A stretch of DNA of 64,000 bases from Peptoniphilus harei (GCF_900454685.1 NZ_UATM01000032.1:248001-312000); one strand, 5' to 3'. Numbered from the stretch's first letter, positions 10,593-19,931 are shown. Notes: a model not told the origin generated them from the letters alone. Program-made: numbers and translations.

Positions 10593-12750
10593 CTTGGTCC
10601 CTCAACTTCTTTGCAAGATTAGAATACCTCTTGCGGGTCTTGTTGTTTTCAATCATCTTCACAAGATAGTCGCTTATTCCCACAAGGACAACGGCCTTTG
10701 ACGCCCTAGTTATTGCTGTGTAAATCAAATTTCTCGTCAAAAGCATTGGAGCAGCCCTATAAATGGGGATGACAACTACGGGAAACTCACTTCCTTGGGA
10801 CTTGTGGATGGTCATTGCATAGGCAAGTGCAAGCTCGTCGAGATTATCAGAATTATACTCAACACTTCTCACGTCTTCAAAGACAACTGTGACCTTCTTG
10901 TTTTCCTTGTCAATTTTTGAAATATAACCAAGGTCGCCATTGAAAACTCCCTTTTGCTTGTCTTCATAAAATTCATTTTCAACCTTGGATTCCAATTCAT
11001 AATTATTTTTTGTCTGTAAAACCCTGTCGCCCAACTTAAATTTCTTCCCAAGGACTTCTATAAATTCATCACTATCATTTAGGTGGTCTTGGAGGGCGAG
11101 ATTTAAATTTTCTGTCCCATGTACCCCCTTCTTAGTTGGCGTTAAGACTTGGACATCTGACTGGCTGACGTTAAAATAATTTGGCAGCCTAGTCTTAACA
11201 AGGTCCTTGATAATTTCTAGCCCCTTGGCCTCTCCCCTTTCAGAAATCATAAAAAAGTCACCGAGATTTAAAACTGGCATATCTCCCTTGTTTATTAGGT
11301 GAGCATTTTTTACAATCATAGATTCTTCCGACTGCCTAAAAATTTCTTCAAGGTTAACTGACTCAATGACACCAGACTCCAAAATATCTGCCAAGACATT
11401 GCCTGCCCCAACAGATGGAAGTTGGTCCTTGTCCCCAACTAAGATCAAACGAGTTGGACTTTCAATGGACTTTAAGAGGGTTTCCATCAAAAGAATATCA
11501 ACCATGGAAACTTCATCGAGGATTAATACGTCGCACTCAAGTTCTTCTACGTTGGCAAAGTCGCCACCAAAACCAATTTCAAGTAGCTTGTGGATTGTAA
11601 AGGCATCTCTTCCCGTCTGCTCTTTCATCCTCTTGGCAGCCCTTCCTGTGGGAGCAGCAAGCTTTATATCCTTATCCATGGACTCAAAAATATCTATTAA
11701 GACCTTAAGGGTAGTTGTCTTACCAGTTCCCGGTCCCCCAGTTATGACAAAGACCCCCTTATTAATTGCGTCCTTGACAGCCCTTCTCTGAGTTTTAGAA
11801 AGTTCAATCTTCCTAAACTTTTCCGTCCTCCTGATTTTTTTATCAATATCAAATTTTTCATCAAAGGAAATATTTAAATCATTAAGCTTTCCTGCAACAT
11901 AATTTTCTGCAGCCAAGTATCTGGCTATGTAGCAGTTGTAGTTTTCTCCATCCCTCTCAACAAAAAAGTTTTTCTCAAGGGTAAGAGTCCTGGCTACTTC
12001 ATCGGGATCTTCAAACTTCGTCCCAAGAATTCTTTCTCCAGCCTTGATCAACTTGTCAAGTGGAAGGTAAGTGTGGCCGTCCCTATTGGCAAGCATAAGG
12101 GCGTACTTCAGTCCTGCCAGCCTTCTAAAGTCAGAATCTTTTTCAATACCAATGGACTCTGCAATTTCATCTGCCTTCTTAAAACCAAGTCCCCTCACTC
12201 TTCCAATCAGGTCGTAGGGATTTTTCATTACAAGGTCTATGGACTCGTCCCCATATTCCTTGTAAATTTTTAAAATCACTGAGGCAGGAAGATTGTACTT
12301 TGAGAAGTGAAGGAAAATCTTTCTCATGGCATACTGTTTGTCGAGAGCTTCCTTGATGTCCCCGTATTTTTTTCGACCAATCCCCTTAATAGAAAGGAGC
12401 TTTTCAGGACGATTTTCAATTACGTCAAGAGTCTCTTCCTTAAATTCATCTACAATCCTCTCTGCCATTTTCTCTCCAACATGGGGAATCATTGCAGAAG
12501 AAAGGTAAGATACAATGGCAGCTTCACCTTCGGGCATGACTTCTTCAAGGTCTGTGAAGGCAAACTGTTCTCCGTACTTGTTGTGGTAGGTGAAGTCTCC
12601 AGTAAATTTGTATTTTAAGTTTTCTTTGAAAATTGTGGCTGAACCAACAACTACAAGGTCGCCGTCACTTGAATTTATTTTTGCAACAGTGTAGCCGTTC
12701 TCATCATTTCTAAAAATTATTTTTTCCACAAGACCTTCAAGACTAATCAA
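10573..12750 (-). CDS. recD2: ATP-dependent RecD2-type DNA helicase
   Basis: 725 residues, the length of RecD2 rather than the shorter RecBCD RecD. The N-terminal OB and helix-hairpin-helix region contains KLLSIKGIGRKKYGDI. The helicase core has Walker A VITGGPGTGKTTTL, Walker B DVLILDEVSMVD, the motif III-like LVGDKDQLPSVGAGNVL, and motif VI YTAITRASKAVVLVG. It is a 5'-3' superfamily 1B helicase involved in DNA repair and replication-fork processing in bacteria lacking RecBC. It forms an overlapping pair with comF. Its promoter lies somewhere in 12751-12823, but no strong boxes are seen. Confidence 0.95.
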   Translation of the reverse strand: MISLEGLVEKIIFRNDENGYTVAKINSSDGDLVVVGSATIFKENLKYKFTGDFTYHNKYGEQFAFTDLEEVMPEGEAAIVSYLSSAMIPHVGEKMAERIVDEFKEETLDVIENRPEKLLSIKGIGRKKYGDIKEALDKQYAMRKIFLHFSKYNLPASVILKIYKEYGDESIDLVMKNPYDLIGRVRGLGFKKADEIAESIGIEKDSDFRRLAGLKYALMLANRDGHTYLPLDKLIKAGERILGTKFEDPDEVARTLTLEKNFFVERDGENYNCYIARYLAAENYVAGKLNDLNISFDEKFDIDKKIRRTEKFRKIELSKTQRRAVKDAINKGVFVITGGPGTGKTTTLKVLIDIFESMDKDIKLAAPTGRAAKRMKEQTGRDAFTIHKLLEIGFGGDFANVEELECDVLILDEVSMVDILLMETLLKSIESPTRLILVGDKDQLPSVGAGNVLADILESGVIESVNLEEIFRQSEESMIVKNAHLINKGDMPVLNLGDFFMISERGEAKGLEIIKDLVKTRLPNYFNVSQSDVQVLTPTKKGVHGTENLNLALQDHLNDSDEFIEVLGKKFKLGDRVLQTKNNYELESKVENEFYEDKQKGVFNGDLGYISKIDKENKKVTVVFEDVRSVEYNSDNLDELALAYAMTIHKSQGSEFPVVVIPIYRAAPMLLTRNLIYTAITRASKAVVLVGISDYLVKMIENNKTRKRYSNLAKKLRDQDEIKRG

Positions 12751-12823
12751 TTAAAACACCTCGACAATATTGTATCAAGTAATGGGGACTTTATACAGAA
12801 ATATTTATTTACTCATGTCCAAT

Positions 12824-12847
12824 AAAAAAGAGGCCCCTCAGGACCTC
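12824..12847 (-). terminator. Terminator after the PspC gene
   Basis: Stem GAGGTCC/GGGGCCTC (one G-T pair, 3-nt loop) followed by six T on the minus strand. It lies between the PspC gene and recD2. Confidence 0.85.
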
Positions 12848-12851
12848 CTTC

Positions 12852-13148
12852 TCAATAAAAATCTTCGTCTTTATTATTTTGTCTTTCGTACTCTTCCCTA
12901 TAATTGTCGTAGCTATCCTTGAAGGGATCAGAATACTTTTCTCCGTAGGATCCTTCTATCCTTCCGTAGGGTTCGTTGGGAATAATAATAGCAAGGGCGA
13001 TGTAAGCCCAAATGCTAAGACCTCCTGGAACAATTAAGAGAAAAGCTATAATCCTCACAATAGTTGAGTCAACGCCAAGATATTTTGCAATCCCGCCGCA
13101 AACTCCTGCAAGAACCCTGTCGTCTCTTGACCTGTATAACTTTTTCAT
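12852..13148 (-). CDS. PspC domain protein
   Basis: 98 residues. It opens with KKLYRSRDDRVLAGVCGGIA, the PspC consensus, then a glycine-rich hydrophobic span (~30-58). The tail is charged and rich in Tyr, Asp and Glu (FKDSYDNYREEYERQN). PspC proteins are small membrane proteins linked to phage-shock or envelope-stress control, but no PspA is nearby. It is a monocistronic gene with a clear terminator; its start is behind a weakly purine-rich site. Function beyond membrane association is unknown. Confidence 0.88.
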   Translation of the reverse strand: MKKLYRSRDDRVLAGVCGGIAKYLGVDSTIVRIIAFLLIVPGGLSIWAYIALAIIIPNEPYGRIEGSYGEKYSDPFKDSYDNYREEYERQNNKDEDFY

Positions 13149-13206
13149 TTCACACTTCCTTTATAAATCTCAAATCTTATTAATAAATTACCCCAGGATA
13201 AAGTTT

Positions 13207-16200
13207 TTATTCAAAATACATTAGTAGCTGGCCACTTTCCACCATGTCGCCTTCTCTTACTGTGATGTCTTTTACCTTTCCGTCAATATTTGCGACAATA
13301 TTTGTTTCCATCTTCATGGCCTCAGCAATAAAGAGGCTGTCTCCCTTTTTAACCTCGTCGCCTTCAGCCACAAGGACTTTTACAATCTTGCCTGGGATAG
13401 AAGAGCCAACTTCTTTTTCATTTTTTGGATCTGCATAAATTTTTTCTTCCCCAAAGTTTTCCCCTGACTTAACAGTTTCGTCCTTAATGTTAATAGTTCT
13501 TCTTGAGCCATTTATTTCAAAAGTTAGGTTTCTTGTTCCGTCTTCTAATAACTTTCCAACTTCAATTAAAGTTACGATCAAAGTCTTACCTTCTTCAAGA
13601 GAAATTTCTGTGGACTCACCTTCCATTAGGCCGTGGAAGAAGACGTCTGAGCCTATTCTTGTGACCTCACCATTTTCCTTTATATAGTCAATATAGTCAT
13701 CAAAAACTTTTGGATATAGGGCAGAAGAAATTATATCTTCTTCACTTGGCTTAATTCCCTTTTCTTCCAAGTGCTTTTTAATTTCATCAAAGTCTTCATC
13801 TTCAAGGAGTTCTCCAGGTCTTTTGGTTATTGCCTTTTCTCCCTTTAGAATCATTTCTTGTAGGTCCTTAGGGAAGCCTCCATAAGGTTGCCCCATCATT
13901 CCCTTAAAGTAAGTCATGACAGAATCTGGATAGTCTAGGTTCTTGCCCTTATCCAAGATATTTTCTGGAGTGAGTTCATTTTGCACCATAAATATGGCAA
14001 AGTCCCCAACCATTTTTGATGAAGGAGTTACCTTTACAATGTCTCCCACCATTTCGTTGACACGCTTGTACATTTCCTTTACGTCCTTAAACTTGTGACC
14101 AAGTCCAAAGGATTCAACTTGTGGCTTTAAGTTTGAATATTGACCACCAGGAATTTCGTACTTATAAATTTCTGTAGTTCCTGACTTCAAATCAGATTCA
14201 AAGTTTGCATAAACTGGCCTAACTGCAGTCCAATATTTTGAAATATCCTCTGCTTTGTCTAGGTCAATTTCTGTGTCCCTTTCTGTATTTTTAAGTGCAG
14301 CCACAACTGAATTTAGGGCAGGTTGTGAAGTGAGTCCACTCATGGAGTTAACTGCTGTATCCACAATATCAACTCCTGCTTCTGTTGCCTGAAGGATTGT
14401 TGCAACACCATTGCCAGTTGTGTCGTGAGTGTGAAGGTGGATTGGAAGTCCCACTTCTTCCTTTAGGTTTTTGATTAACTTCTTGGCTGCATAAGGTTTT
14501 AAAAGTCCAGACATATCCTTGATTCCAAGAATTTGTGCCCCAGTCCTTTCAAGTTCCTTGGCAAAGTCAACATAGTATTTAATAGAATACTTGTTCCTGT
14601 ACTCGTCAAGGATATCCCCTGTGTAGCACATTGTAGCTTCTGCAATTTTTCCATTTTCAAGGACTTGATCTATGGAGAGTTTCATTCCATCTAGCCAGTT
14701 AAGTGAATCGAAAACCCTAAATAGGTCAACACCATTTTTAGCAGATTCTTTTATAAATTTTACAACAACATTGTCTGGATAATTTTTATAACCAACTGTG
14801 TTGTTGCCACGAATTAGCATTTGTAAGAGCATATTTGGCATTTTTTCACGAAGAATCCTAAGTCTTTCCCATGGATCTTCATGGAGGAACCTATAAGCAA
14901 CATCAAAAGTTGCCCCGCCCCACATTTCCACAGAAAATAAATTGTCCATGTTGTAGTTTAAAGCCTCAGCAATCTTCACTAGGTCAATAGTCCTCATCCT
15001 TGTGGCCATAAGTGATTGATGGGCGTCACGCATAGTGGTATCAGTTAAAAGTAGCTTCTTTTCCTTTAAGATATGGTCCTTAATTCCATCAGGTCCAAGT
15101 TCGTCAAAAATTTGCTTGTAACCCTTGAAGTCCTTCTTTTCAAATTCTGGAACTTGTGGGACATCAAAGTTTTTCTCAAGGGCCTTAGTGTCGTTGACAA
15201 CCCTCTCTCCAATAATCTTCATGAGCCTAAGTTCCTTGTCCTTTGAAGATTTAATTTCAAATAATTCTGGATGTTCCTCAATAAAACCTGTGTCGCAAGT
15301 TCCCTCTTCAAATTCCCTTGTATTTAAAACATTTAACAAGAATCCGATGTTAGTCTTAACTCCACCAACCTTTAATTCAGAAAGAGATCTCTTGGCCTTT
15401 CTTATAGTGTCCTTCCAAGTCCTTGCTTCAGTAATTACCTTGACAAGAAGAGAGTCATAATAAGGGGAAATAACTGCACCAGTAAAGCCGTTGCCCCCGT
15501 CAAGCCTTACTCCAAAGCCTGAAGATGACCTGTACAAATTAATTTGCCCAGTGTCTGGCATAAAGTTGTTGAGAGGGTCTTCTGTTGTCACACGACATTG
15601 GATAGAAAATCCCCTGTGGTCAATGGCATCTTGGCCACTGATTCCAATTTCTTCGCTGTCAAGCCTGTAGCCCATGGCAACCAATATTTGTGACTGAACA
15701 ATATCTATATCAGTGCACATTTCTGTTACAGTGTGTTCAACTTGGACCCTTGGGTTTACCTCAATAAAGTAGTGGTCGCCCTTGGAGTCAACTAAAAATT
15801 CCACAGTACCAGCGTTGGAATAGCCAATAGACCTTGCAATCTTTAGGGCATCTTGGCAAATTTCTTCCCTAAGCTCTACTGGAAGAGAAAAGGCTGGAGT
15901 GTATTCAATTACCTTTTGGTGGCGTCTTTGGATGGAGCAGTCCCTTTCATAAAGGTGGACTACATTCCCATGTTCGTCTCCCAAAATTTGCACTTCAATG
16001 TGCTTTGGCTTGTGAAGGTATTTTTCAATAAACATGGAGTCGTCGCCAAAAGCCTTTTTCGCTTCATTCTTAGCAGATTGGAATTTTTCCAAAAGTTCCT
16101 CTTGGCTCTGGGCAATTCTCATTCCCCTACCGCCACCGCCAGCAGCAGCCTTAATCATTACAGGATATCCACAAGACTTGGCGAAGAGAAGAGCTTCATC

Positions 16201-16632
16201 TTCATTTCGAATTGGCTTCTCAATTCCAGGAATAGTGGCAACACCTGCTTCCTTTGCAACAATCTTTGAAGTGATCTTGTCCCCAAGCTTTTCCATAACT
16301 TCTGGACTAGGTCCAATAAAAGTAATTCCTTCTTCCCTGCACTTTCTTGCGAATTCAGGATTTTCTGATAAAAATCCGTAGCCAGGGTGGATAGCATCAA
16401 CACCCTTTTTCTTTGCAAGACTAATTATTTCATCAATATCAAGATAGGCGTCAAGAGGCGACTTCCCCTTGCCAATCTCGTAAGACTCGTCGGCCTTTGT
16501 CCTAAAAAGAGCCAGCCTGTCCTCTTCAGAATAGATGGCAACTGAGCGAATCCCCATTTCTCTTGCTGCCCTGAAAATTCTAATGGCAATCTCTCCACGA
16601 TTAGCAACTAAAATTCTTTTGAACTTTTTCAT
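13207..16632 (-). CDS. pyc: Pyruvate carboxylase
   Basis: 1,141 residues, full length for the single-chain enzyme. Order: biotin carboxylase (~1-450, with the ATP-grasp glycine loop KAAAGGGGRGMRIA and EVNPRVQVEHTVTE), carboxyltransferase (~530-800, starting DTTMRDAHQSLMATRMRT), PYC/OADA domain, and biotinyl domain (~1070-1141, AEAMKMETN with biotinylated Lys1107). It makes oxaloacetate from pyruvate, bicarbonate and ATP, refilling C4 intermediates. A strong GGGAGG site precedes the ATG, and TATAAT is visible near 16658 as a possible -10. It is monocistronic as far as seen. Absence of birA here is not informative. Confidence 0.97.
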   Translation of the reverse strand: MKKFKRILVANRGEIAIRIFRAAREMGIRSVAIYSEEDRLALFRTKADESYEIGKGKSPLDAYLDIDEIISLAKKKGVDAIHPGYGFLSENPEFARKCREEGITFIGPSPEVMEKLGDKITSKIVAKEAGVATIPGIEKPIRNEDEALLFAKSCGYPVMIKAAAGGGGRGMRIAQSQEELLEKFQSAKNEAKKAFGDDSMFIEKYLHKPKHIEVQILGDEHGNVVHLYERDCSIQRRHQKVIEYTPAFSLPVELREEICQDALKIARSIGYSNAGTVEFLVDSKGDHYFIEVNPRVQVEHTVTEMCTDIDIVQSQILVAMGYRLDSEEIGISGQDAIDHRGFSIQCRVTTEDPLNNFMPDTGQINLYRSSSGFGVRLDGGNGFTGAVISPYYDSLLVKVITEARTWKDTIRKAKRSLSELKVGGVKTNIGFLLNVLNTREFEEGTCDTGFIEEHPELFEIKSSKDKELRLMKIIGERVVNDTKALEKNFDVPQVPEFEKKDFKGYKQIFDELGPDGIKDHILKEKKLLLTDTTMRDAHQSLMATRMRTIDLVKIAEALNYNMDNLFSVEMWGGATFDVAYRFLHEDPWERLRILREKMPNMLLQMLIRGNNTVGYKNYPDNVVVKFIKESAKNGVDLFRVFDSLNWLDGMKLSIDQVLENGKIAEATMCYTGDILDEYRNKYSIKYYVDFAKELERTGAQILGIKDMSGLLKPYAAKKLIKNLKEEVGLPIHLHTHDTTGNGVATILQATEAGVDIVDTAVNSMSGLTSQPALNSVVAALKNTERDTEIDLDKAEDISKYWTAVRPVYANFESDLKSGTTEIYKYEIPGGQYSNLKPQVESFGLGHKFKDVKEMYKRVNEMVGDIVKVTPSSKMVGDFAIFMVQNELTPENILDKGKNLDYPDSVMTYFKGMMGQPYGGFPKDLQEMILKGEKAITKRPGELLEDEDFDEIKKHLEEKGIKPSEEDIISSALYPKVFDDYIDYIKENGEVTRIGSDVFFHGLMEGESTEISLEEGKTLIVTLIEVGKLLEDGTRNLTFEINGSRRTINIKDETVKSGENFGEEKIYADPKNEKEVGSSIPGKIVKVLVAEGDEVKKGDSLFIAEAMKMETNIVANIDGKVKDITVREGDMVESGQLLMYFE

Positions 16633-16743
16633 AACTTCCTCCCTTTTAGTTTTAGATATTATACAACAAATACAAACTAAAGTGTAGAAGTAATGTATGA
16701 AGAATTAGTCAATAAAAATAAGGACTTCCAAGGGTCCCTAAAA

Positions 16744-16941
16744 ATTTTTATAATTTATTATTACTTAATATAGTTTTGCAAGTTTATAATTATTTACTAA
16801 TTCATAAATTATTACAACTTCATAAGCTTTTACAACTTTATAAAATTTTACGACATTATAAAAAATTATAAACTCATAGGACTTCACGACTTTTTAAAAA
16901 CTTATAGCTTCATAAAAATTTATAACTTTGTAAATGATGTT
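16744..16941 (+). repeat. Array of eleven degenerate 18-bp units
   Basis: From 16744 the sequence divides without any phase change into eleven 18-bp units. Examples are AACTTCATAAGCTTTTAC (16816-16833), AACTTTATAAAATTTTAC (16834-16851), GACTTTTTAAAAACTTAT (16888-16905) and AGCTTCATAAAAATTTAT (16906-16923). The array lies between the rpsI terminator and the pyc promoter. The plus strand is open in the frame AAC TTC ATA from ~16801 to ~17012, but it has no start codon or ribosome binding site, so I treat it as non-coding. The same unit recurs near 23.0, 31.5, 37.7 and 57.35 kb. Confidence 0.75.
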
Positions 16942-17030
16942 AAAGTAAGAGCAGACATTTGCTACAAATCGAAGTTCTTATATTTCGATTTTCTGAAGAT
17001 GGTTTCCGTCTAAAAACATATAAAGAAATT

Positions 17031-17065
17031 TTAAAAAAAATAAGAACCCTTTCGCAAGGGCTCTT
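17031..17065 (-). terminator. rplM-rpsI terminator
   Basis: Stem AAGAGCCCTT/AAGGGTTCTT (17042-17065) with a 4-nt loop, followed by a long T-run on the minus strand. It ends the ribosomal protein operon 17 bp after rpsI. Confidence 0.85.
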
Positions 17066-17081
17066 GTAAAATGATATAATA

Positions 17082-17474
17082 TTATCTTTTTGAGAATTGA
17101 GGAGATTTTCTAGCCTTTTTAAGACCGTATTTCTTTCTTTCCTTCATTCTTGGATCTCTTGTTAGATATCCTGCTTTTTTAAGAACTGATCTGTATTCAG
17201 GGTCTACTTCTAGTAGAGCTCTTGCAACGCCGTGTCTAACAGCTCCTGCTTGTCCTGAGTATCCACCACCGATAACTTTTACGATAACATCGAAAGATGC
17301 TTCTGTTTCTGTAAGTTCTAGTGGTTCTTTTGCAACTATTCTTAGTGTTTCGTAGTTAAAATATTCTTCGATATCTTTACCGTTGATAATAAATTTTCCA
17401 TTGCCAGGTAGAAGTCTAACTTGGGCGATGGATTTTTTTCTTCTTCCAGTACCTCTGTATTGTATAGTTTCCAT
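17082..17474 (-). CDS. rpsI: 30S ribosomal protein S9
   Basis: 130 residues from the ATG at 17474, behind GGAGGT; a TTG four codons upstream overlaps this ribosome binding site and is rejected. The sequence shows [16 protein letters not shown] at the N-terminus, [19 protein letters not shown] in the middle, and the basic S9 tail [14 protein letters not shown] that reaches the P-site tRNA. It is co-transcribed with rplM upstream and terminated by a strong hairpin. Codon use is biased, as expected for a highly expressed gene. Confidence 0.98.
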   Translation of the reverse strand: METIQYRGTGRRKKSIAQVRLLPGNGKFIINGKDIEEYFNYETLRIVAKEPLELTETEASFDVIVKVIGGGYSGQAGAVRHGVARALLEVDPEYRSVLKKAGYLTRDPRMKERKKYGLKKARKSPQFSKR

Positions 17475-17486
17475 TCTTACCTCCAA

Positions 17487-17915
17487 TTAAAATTCATAAA
17501 CTTCAGGTGCTTGTGCTGCGTGTGGATGTTCGTTACCAGTGTAAACTTTAAATTTTTTGATCATCTTTCTGCCTAGTCTGTTTTTAGGAAGCATTCCCTT
17601 AACTGCTAGTTCGATAACTTTTTCTGGTCTCTTTTCCATCATTTCAGCATATGAAACTTCTTTTCTTCCACCTGGGTATCCAGTATGATATGCGTGAATT
17701 TTTTGATGTAATTTATTGCCTGTCAATACAACCTTGTCAGCGTTAATTACAATAACAAAGTCTCCACAGTCCACATGTGGTGTAAAGATAGGTTTTCTCT
17801 TTCCTCTTAATACACTTGCGATTTCTGATGCTAATCTACCAAGGACTTTTCCTTCAGCGTCGATAACATACCATTTTCTTTCAACTTCATTTGCTTTAGC
17901 CATGTAGCTTTTCAA
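17487..17915 (-). CDS. rplM: 50S ribosomal protein L13
   Basis: 142 residues. The conserved blocks are [39 protein letters not shown], and [15 protein letters not shown]. The start is a TTG at 17915, set 8 bp after AGGAGG, which gives the usual L13 N-terminus [15 protein letters not shown]; the internal ATG at codon 5 is too far from the ribosome binding site. rplM is first in the rplM-rpsI operon. A leader hairpin precedes it and may be the L13 autoregulatory site known in Firmicutes. Confidence 0.98.
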   Translation of the reverse strand: MKSYMAKANEVERKWYVIDAEGKVLGRLASEIASVLRGKRKPIFTPHVDCGDFVIVINADKVVLTGNKLHQKIHAYHTGYPGGRKEVSYAEMMEKRPEKVIELAVKGMLPKNRLGRKMIKKFKVYTGNEHPHAAQAPEVYEF

Positions 17916-17934
17916 TGAATTTTCCTCCTAAATT

Positions 17935-17964
17935 GTTTAAAAATTATTCCGGGGCTTTTTAAAC
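17935..17964 (-). promoter_or_regulatory. L13 leader hairpin (candidate autoregulatory RNA)
   Basis: In the short rplM leader, GTTTAAAAA and TTTTTAAAC form a perfect 9-bp stem around a GC-rich loop GCCCCGGAATAA, directly before the ribosome binding site. Firmicutes carry an L13 leader motif at this place. Identity with that family is by position and hairpin only. Confidence 0.6.
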
Positions 17965-17973
17965 ATGACACAT

Positions 17974-18002
17974 ATTTTAGACTATAGAGTCTTATTTGTC
18001 AA
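17974..18002 (-). promoter_or_regulatory. rplM-rpsI promoter
   Basis: TTGACA (17997-18002), 17-bp spacer, TAAAAT (17974-17979) on the minus strand. It gives a ~50-nt leader with the hairpin described. Confidence 0.85.
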
Positions 18003-18020
18003 TATTTATGGGGATTTTTA

Positions 18021-19526
18021 TTAAATACTTTCTCTTTCTTTTTCGATGTGGATATTTTCAAGTGGAGTTGGATAAGCTGACTCTTTCTTGAATTTTTCGA
18101 TTTGCTTCTTAACTCTATTTACAGAAGCTATTGTTCCCACACCTGCTACACACCCACCAGGGCATGCCATACCTTCTAGTAGGTAGCCATCAAGCTTGCC
18201 TGCCTTGGCGATTTTTAACATCTTCTTACATTCTGCAAGGGTATGAGCTCCTTGGATGTGGATGTCTTTGTCTGGTGAAAGCTTTTCTGCCACTACCTTT
18301 ACAGATTCGGCAACGCCACCTGCTATTGGGTAACCTCTACCAAGGGCAGATCCATCATCTACGTTTTCTTCTACTTCTATTTCAGATGGTTCAATGTTCT
18401 TAGCTACGAACATTCCCATTAGTTCTTCAAAAGTTATTACAAAGTCTACGTCTGATTTTACCTTTGTATCTAGGGCTTCAAGTTTCTTTGATGTACAAGG
18501 TCCAATGAATACTACTACTGCATCTGGATCTTTAGCCTTTATGTGGTTGGCTGTGTATCTCATTGGTGAACCTGAGTCTGATACTTGTTCAAAGAATTCT
18601 GGGAATTCATTTTTTATCATTAGTGTCCATGAGAAGCAGCAGCTTGTACCCATAAATGGAATGTCTTCTGGCACTCTTTCTAGATATTCTTTGGCTTCGT
18701 GAAGTGTTGTAAGGTCTGCTCCAAGAGCAACTTCTAATACATCTTCAAAGCCAAGTTGTTTTATTGCTTCTATTATTTGTTTGGCACTTGTGTTGGCACC
18801 AAATTGTCCTATGTAGGATGGTGCTATGGCTCCGTAAACTTTCTTTCCTGATTTTATTGCCTTTATAAGTTGGAAGATTTGTGTCTTGTCAGATATTGCT
18901 CCAAAAGGACATTCTGCTATACATCTTCCACAAGCAACACACTTATCATGGTCGATTTCTGCCCTGCCATATTCGTCTGATGAAATGGCATCTACCCCAC
19001 AAGCAGCAGCACATGGTCTTTCGTATTTTACAATTGCTGAATATGGACATGCTTCTTTACATCTTCCACACCTAACACATTTATCTTTATCAATAATAGT
19101 TCTATCTTTACCCATAGAAATGGCATTTACAGGACAAACATTTATACAAGGGTGTGCAAGACACTTTCTGCAATTATCTGTTGTATAAAAAGCCTTAGTT
19201 GGACAAGCTTCGCAACCAAACTTTATAACATTTATTAGTGGTTTTTCGTAGGCATTTGTATCGATATCAACCTTGTCAAAACCGTCAGTCACATTTTTAA
19301 ATACGCCAATCTCTCTAACATCTAGCCCCATTGCTAGTCTAAGTCTTTCGTCGACAACTGCCCTTTCTCTAAAGATATCAGATCTGTATTTTGCCACTTC
19401 GCCAGGTACAATCTTGTAGCTGGATTCTTCTAGGGCAGAAATATCTAAATCATTATAGGCAATTCTTGCAACTTCAGCAAAAACTTTTCTTCTGATGTCG
19501 ACAAGTGTTCCATAAATTTCTTTCAT
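18021..19526 (-). CDS. Monomeric [FeFe] hydrogenase (group B-like)
   Basis: 501 residues. The N-terminal half binds FeS clusters: CEACP...CRKCLAHPCINVCP, then two 4Fe-4S motifs CVRCGRCKEACPYSA and CVACGRCIAECPFGA. The H-cluster domain has TSCCFSW, IGPCTSKK and EGMACPGGCVAGVG, supplying the four expected cysteine ligands. These deviate from the textbook TSCCPxW and MPC, as seen in the poorly studied group B enzymes. The likely role is proton reduction with ferredoxin during fermentation, or its reverse. It follows a [2Fe-2S] protein gene by 16 bp in one operon, so an electron-transfer partnership is probable. Maturases HydEFG are not in the window. Confidence 0.85.
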   Translation of the reverse strand: MKEIYGTLVDIRRKVFAEVARIAYNDLDISALEESSYKIVPGEVAKYRSDIFRERAVVDERLRLAMGLDVREIGVFKNVTDGFDKVDIDTNAYEKPLINVIKFGCEACPTKAFYTTDNCRKCLAHPCINVCPVNAISMGKDRTIIDKDKCVRCGRCKEACPYSAIVKYERPCAAACGVDAISSDEYGRAEIDHDKCVACGRCIAECPFGAISDKTQIFQLIKAIKSGKKVYGAIAPSYIGQFGANTSAKQIIEAIKQLGFEDVLEVALGADLTTLHEAKEYLERVPEDIPFMGTSCCFSWTLMIKNEFPEFFEQVSDSGSPMRYTANHIKAKDPDAVVVFIGPCTSKKLEALDTKVKSDVDFVITFEELMGMFVAKNIEPSEIEVEENVDDGSALGRGYPIAGGVAESVKVVAEKLSPDKDIHIQGAHTLAECKKMLKIAKAGKLDGYLLEGMACPGGCVAGVGTIASVNRVKKQIEKFKKESAYPTPLENIHIEKERESI

Positions 19527-19542
19527 CGCTTCCCCTTATTAC

Positions 19543-19815
19543 TTATATTCTTAGTTTATCAATTATTTTAGCACTAACTTCTTGTGCAGTAGCCTTTAGC
19601 ATTATCTCGTCGTCTACTATGACAACTGGTGATGCTTCGTTATTGTGAATCTTGCAATAGTTTAGACAATGTGCAAATTCAACTTCTAAATTTTCTGCAG
19701 AACATAGTTCGGACTCTGGTCCGCACAAATGATCTTGTAAGTACTCTACTGCGTCATAAATAGCATTAGCTCCCATAAGAGTGCATCTCGCACCCATGCA
19801 AATAGTAACTTTCAT
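19543..19815 (-). CDS. Thioredoxin-like [2Fe-2S] ferredoxin
   Basis: 90 residues. The fold and cysteine spacing resemble the NuoE/HndA C-terminal domain: CMGARC near the start (Cys 6 and 11) and CLNYC in the middle (Cys 49 and 53), four ligands in all. It is the first gene of the hydrogenase operon and probably shuttles electrons to or from it. A GGAGGA ribosome binding site precedes the ATG. It stands alone without NuoF or NuoG partners, so it is unlikely to belong to an NADH-dependent bifurcating complex. Other cysteines (20s-40s) lie in a charged, less conserved segment. Confidence 0.82.
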   Translation of the reverse strand: MKVTICMGARCTLMGANAIYDAVEYLQDHLCGPESELCSAENLEVEFAHCLNYCKIHNNEASPVVIVDDEIMLKATAQEVSAKIIDKLRI

Positions 19816-19841
19816 ATATCCTCCTCATCACTCTATAAAGA

Positions 19842-19859
19842 TAGTTTATCATTTAACAA
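19842..19859 (-). promoter_or_regulatory. Rex-like operator at the hydrogenase promoter
   Basis: On the minus strand TTGTTAA-ATGA-TAAACTA matches 12 of 14 defined positions of the clostridial Rex consensus TTGTTAAnnnnTTAACAA. Its first half is also the likely -35 box (TTGTTA, then TATAGA 16 bp on). The call is from pattern only; AT-rich sequence gives chance matches. Confidence 0.4.
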
Positions 19860-19931
19860 TCACTTCTTCAATCATTATAATTAATTTATGATAATTATGT
19901 TAATAATGCTAAAATATAGTAGAGGTGGGAA

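Noticed and set aside
16744..16941. CRISPR array
   Set aside because: The 18-bp units are contiguous, without unique spacers, and degenerate; no cas genes in the window.
19871..19892. FNR box between the hydrogenase and Crp/Fnr genes
   Set aside because: The ATCAT...ATGAT arms are too far apart for TTGATnnnnATCAA and match only partly; mentioned only as a possible site.
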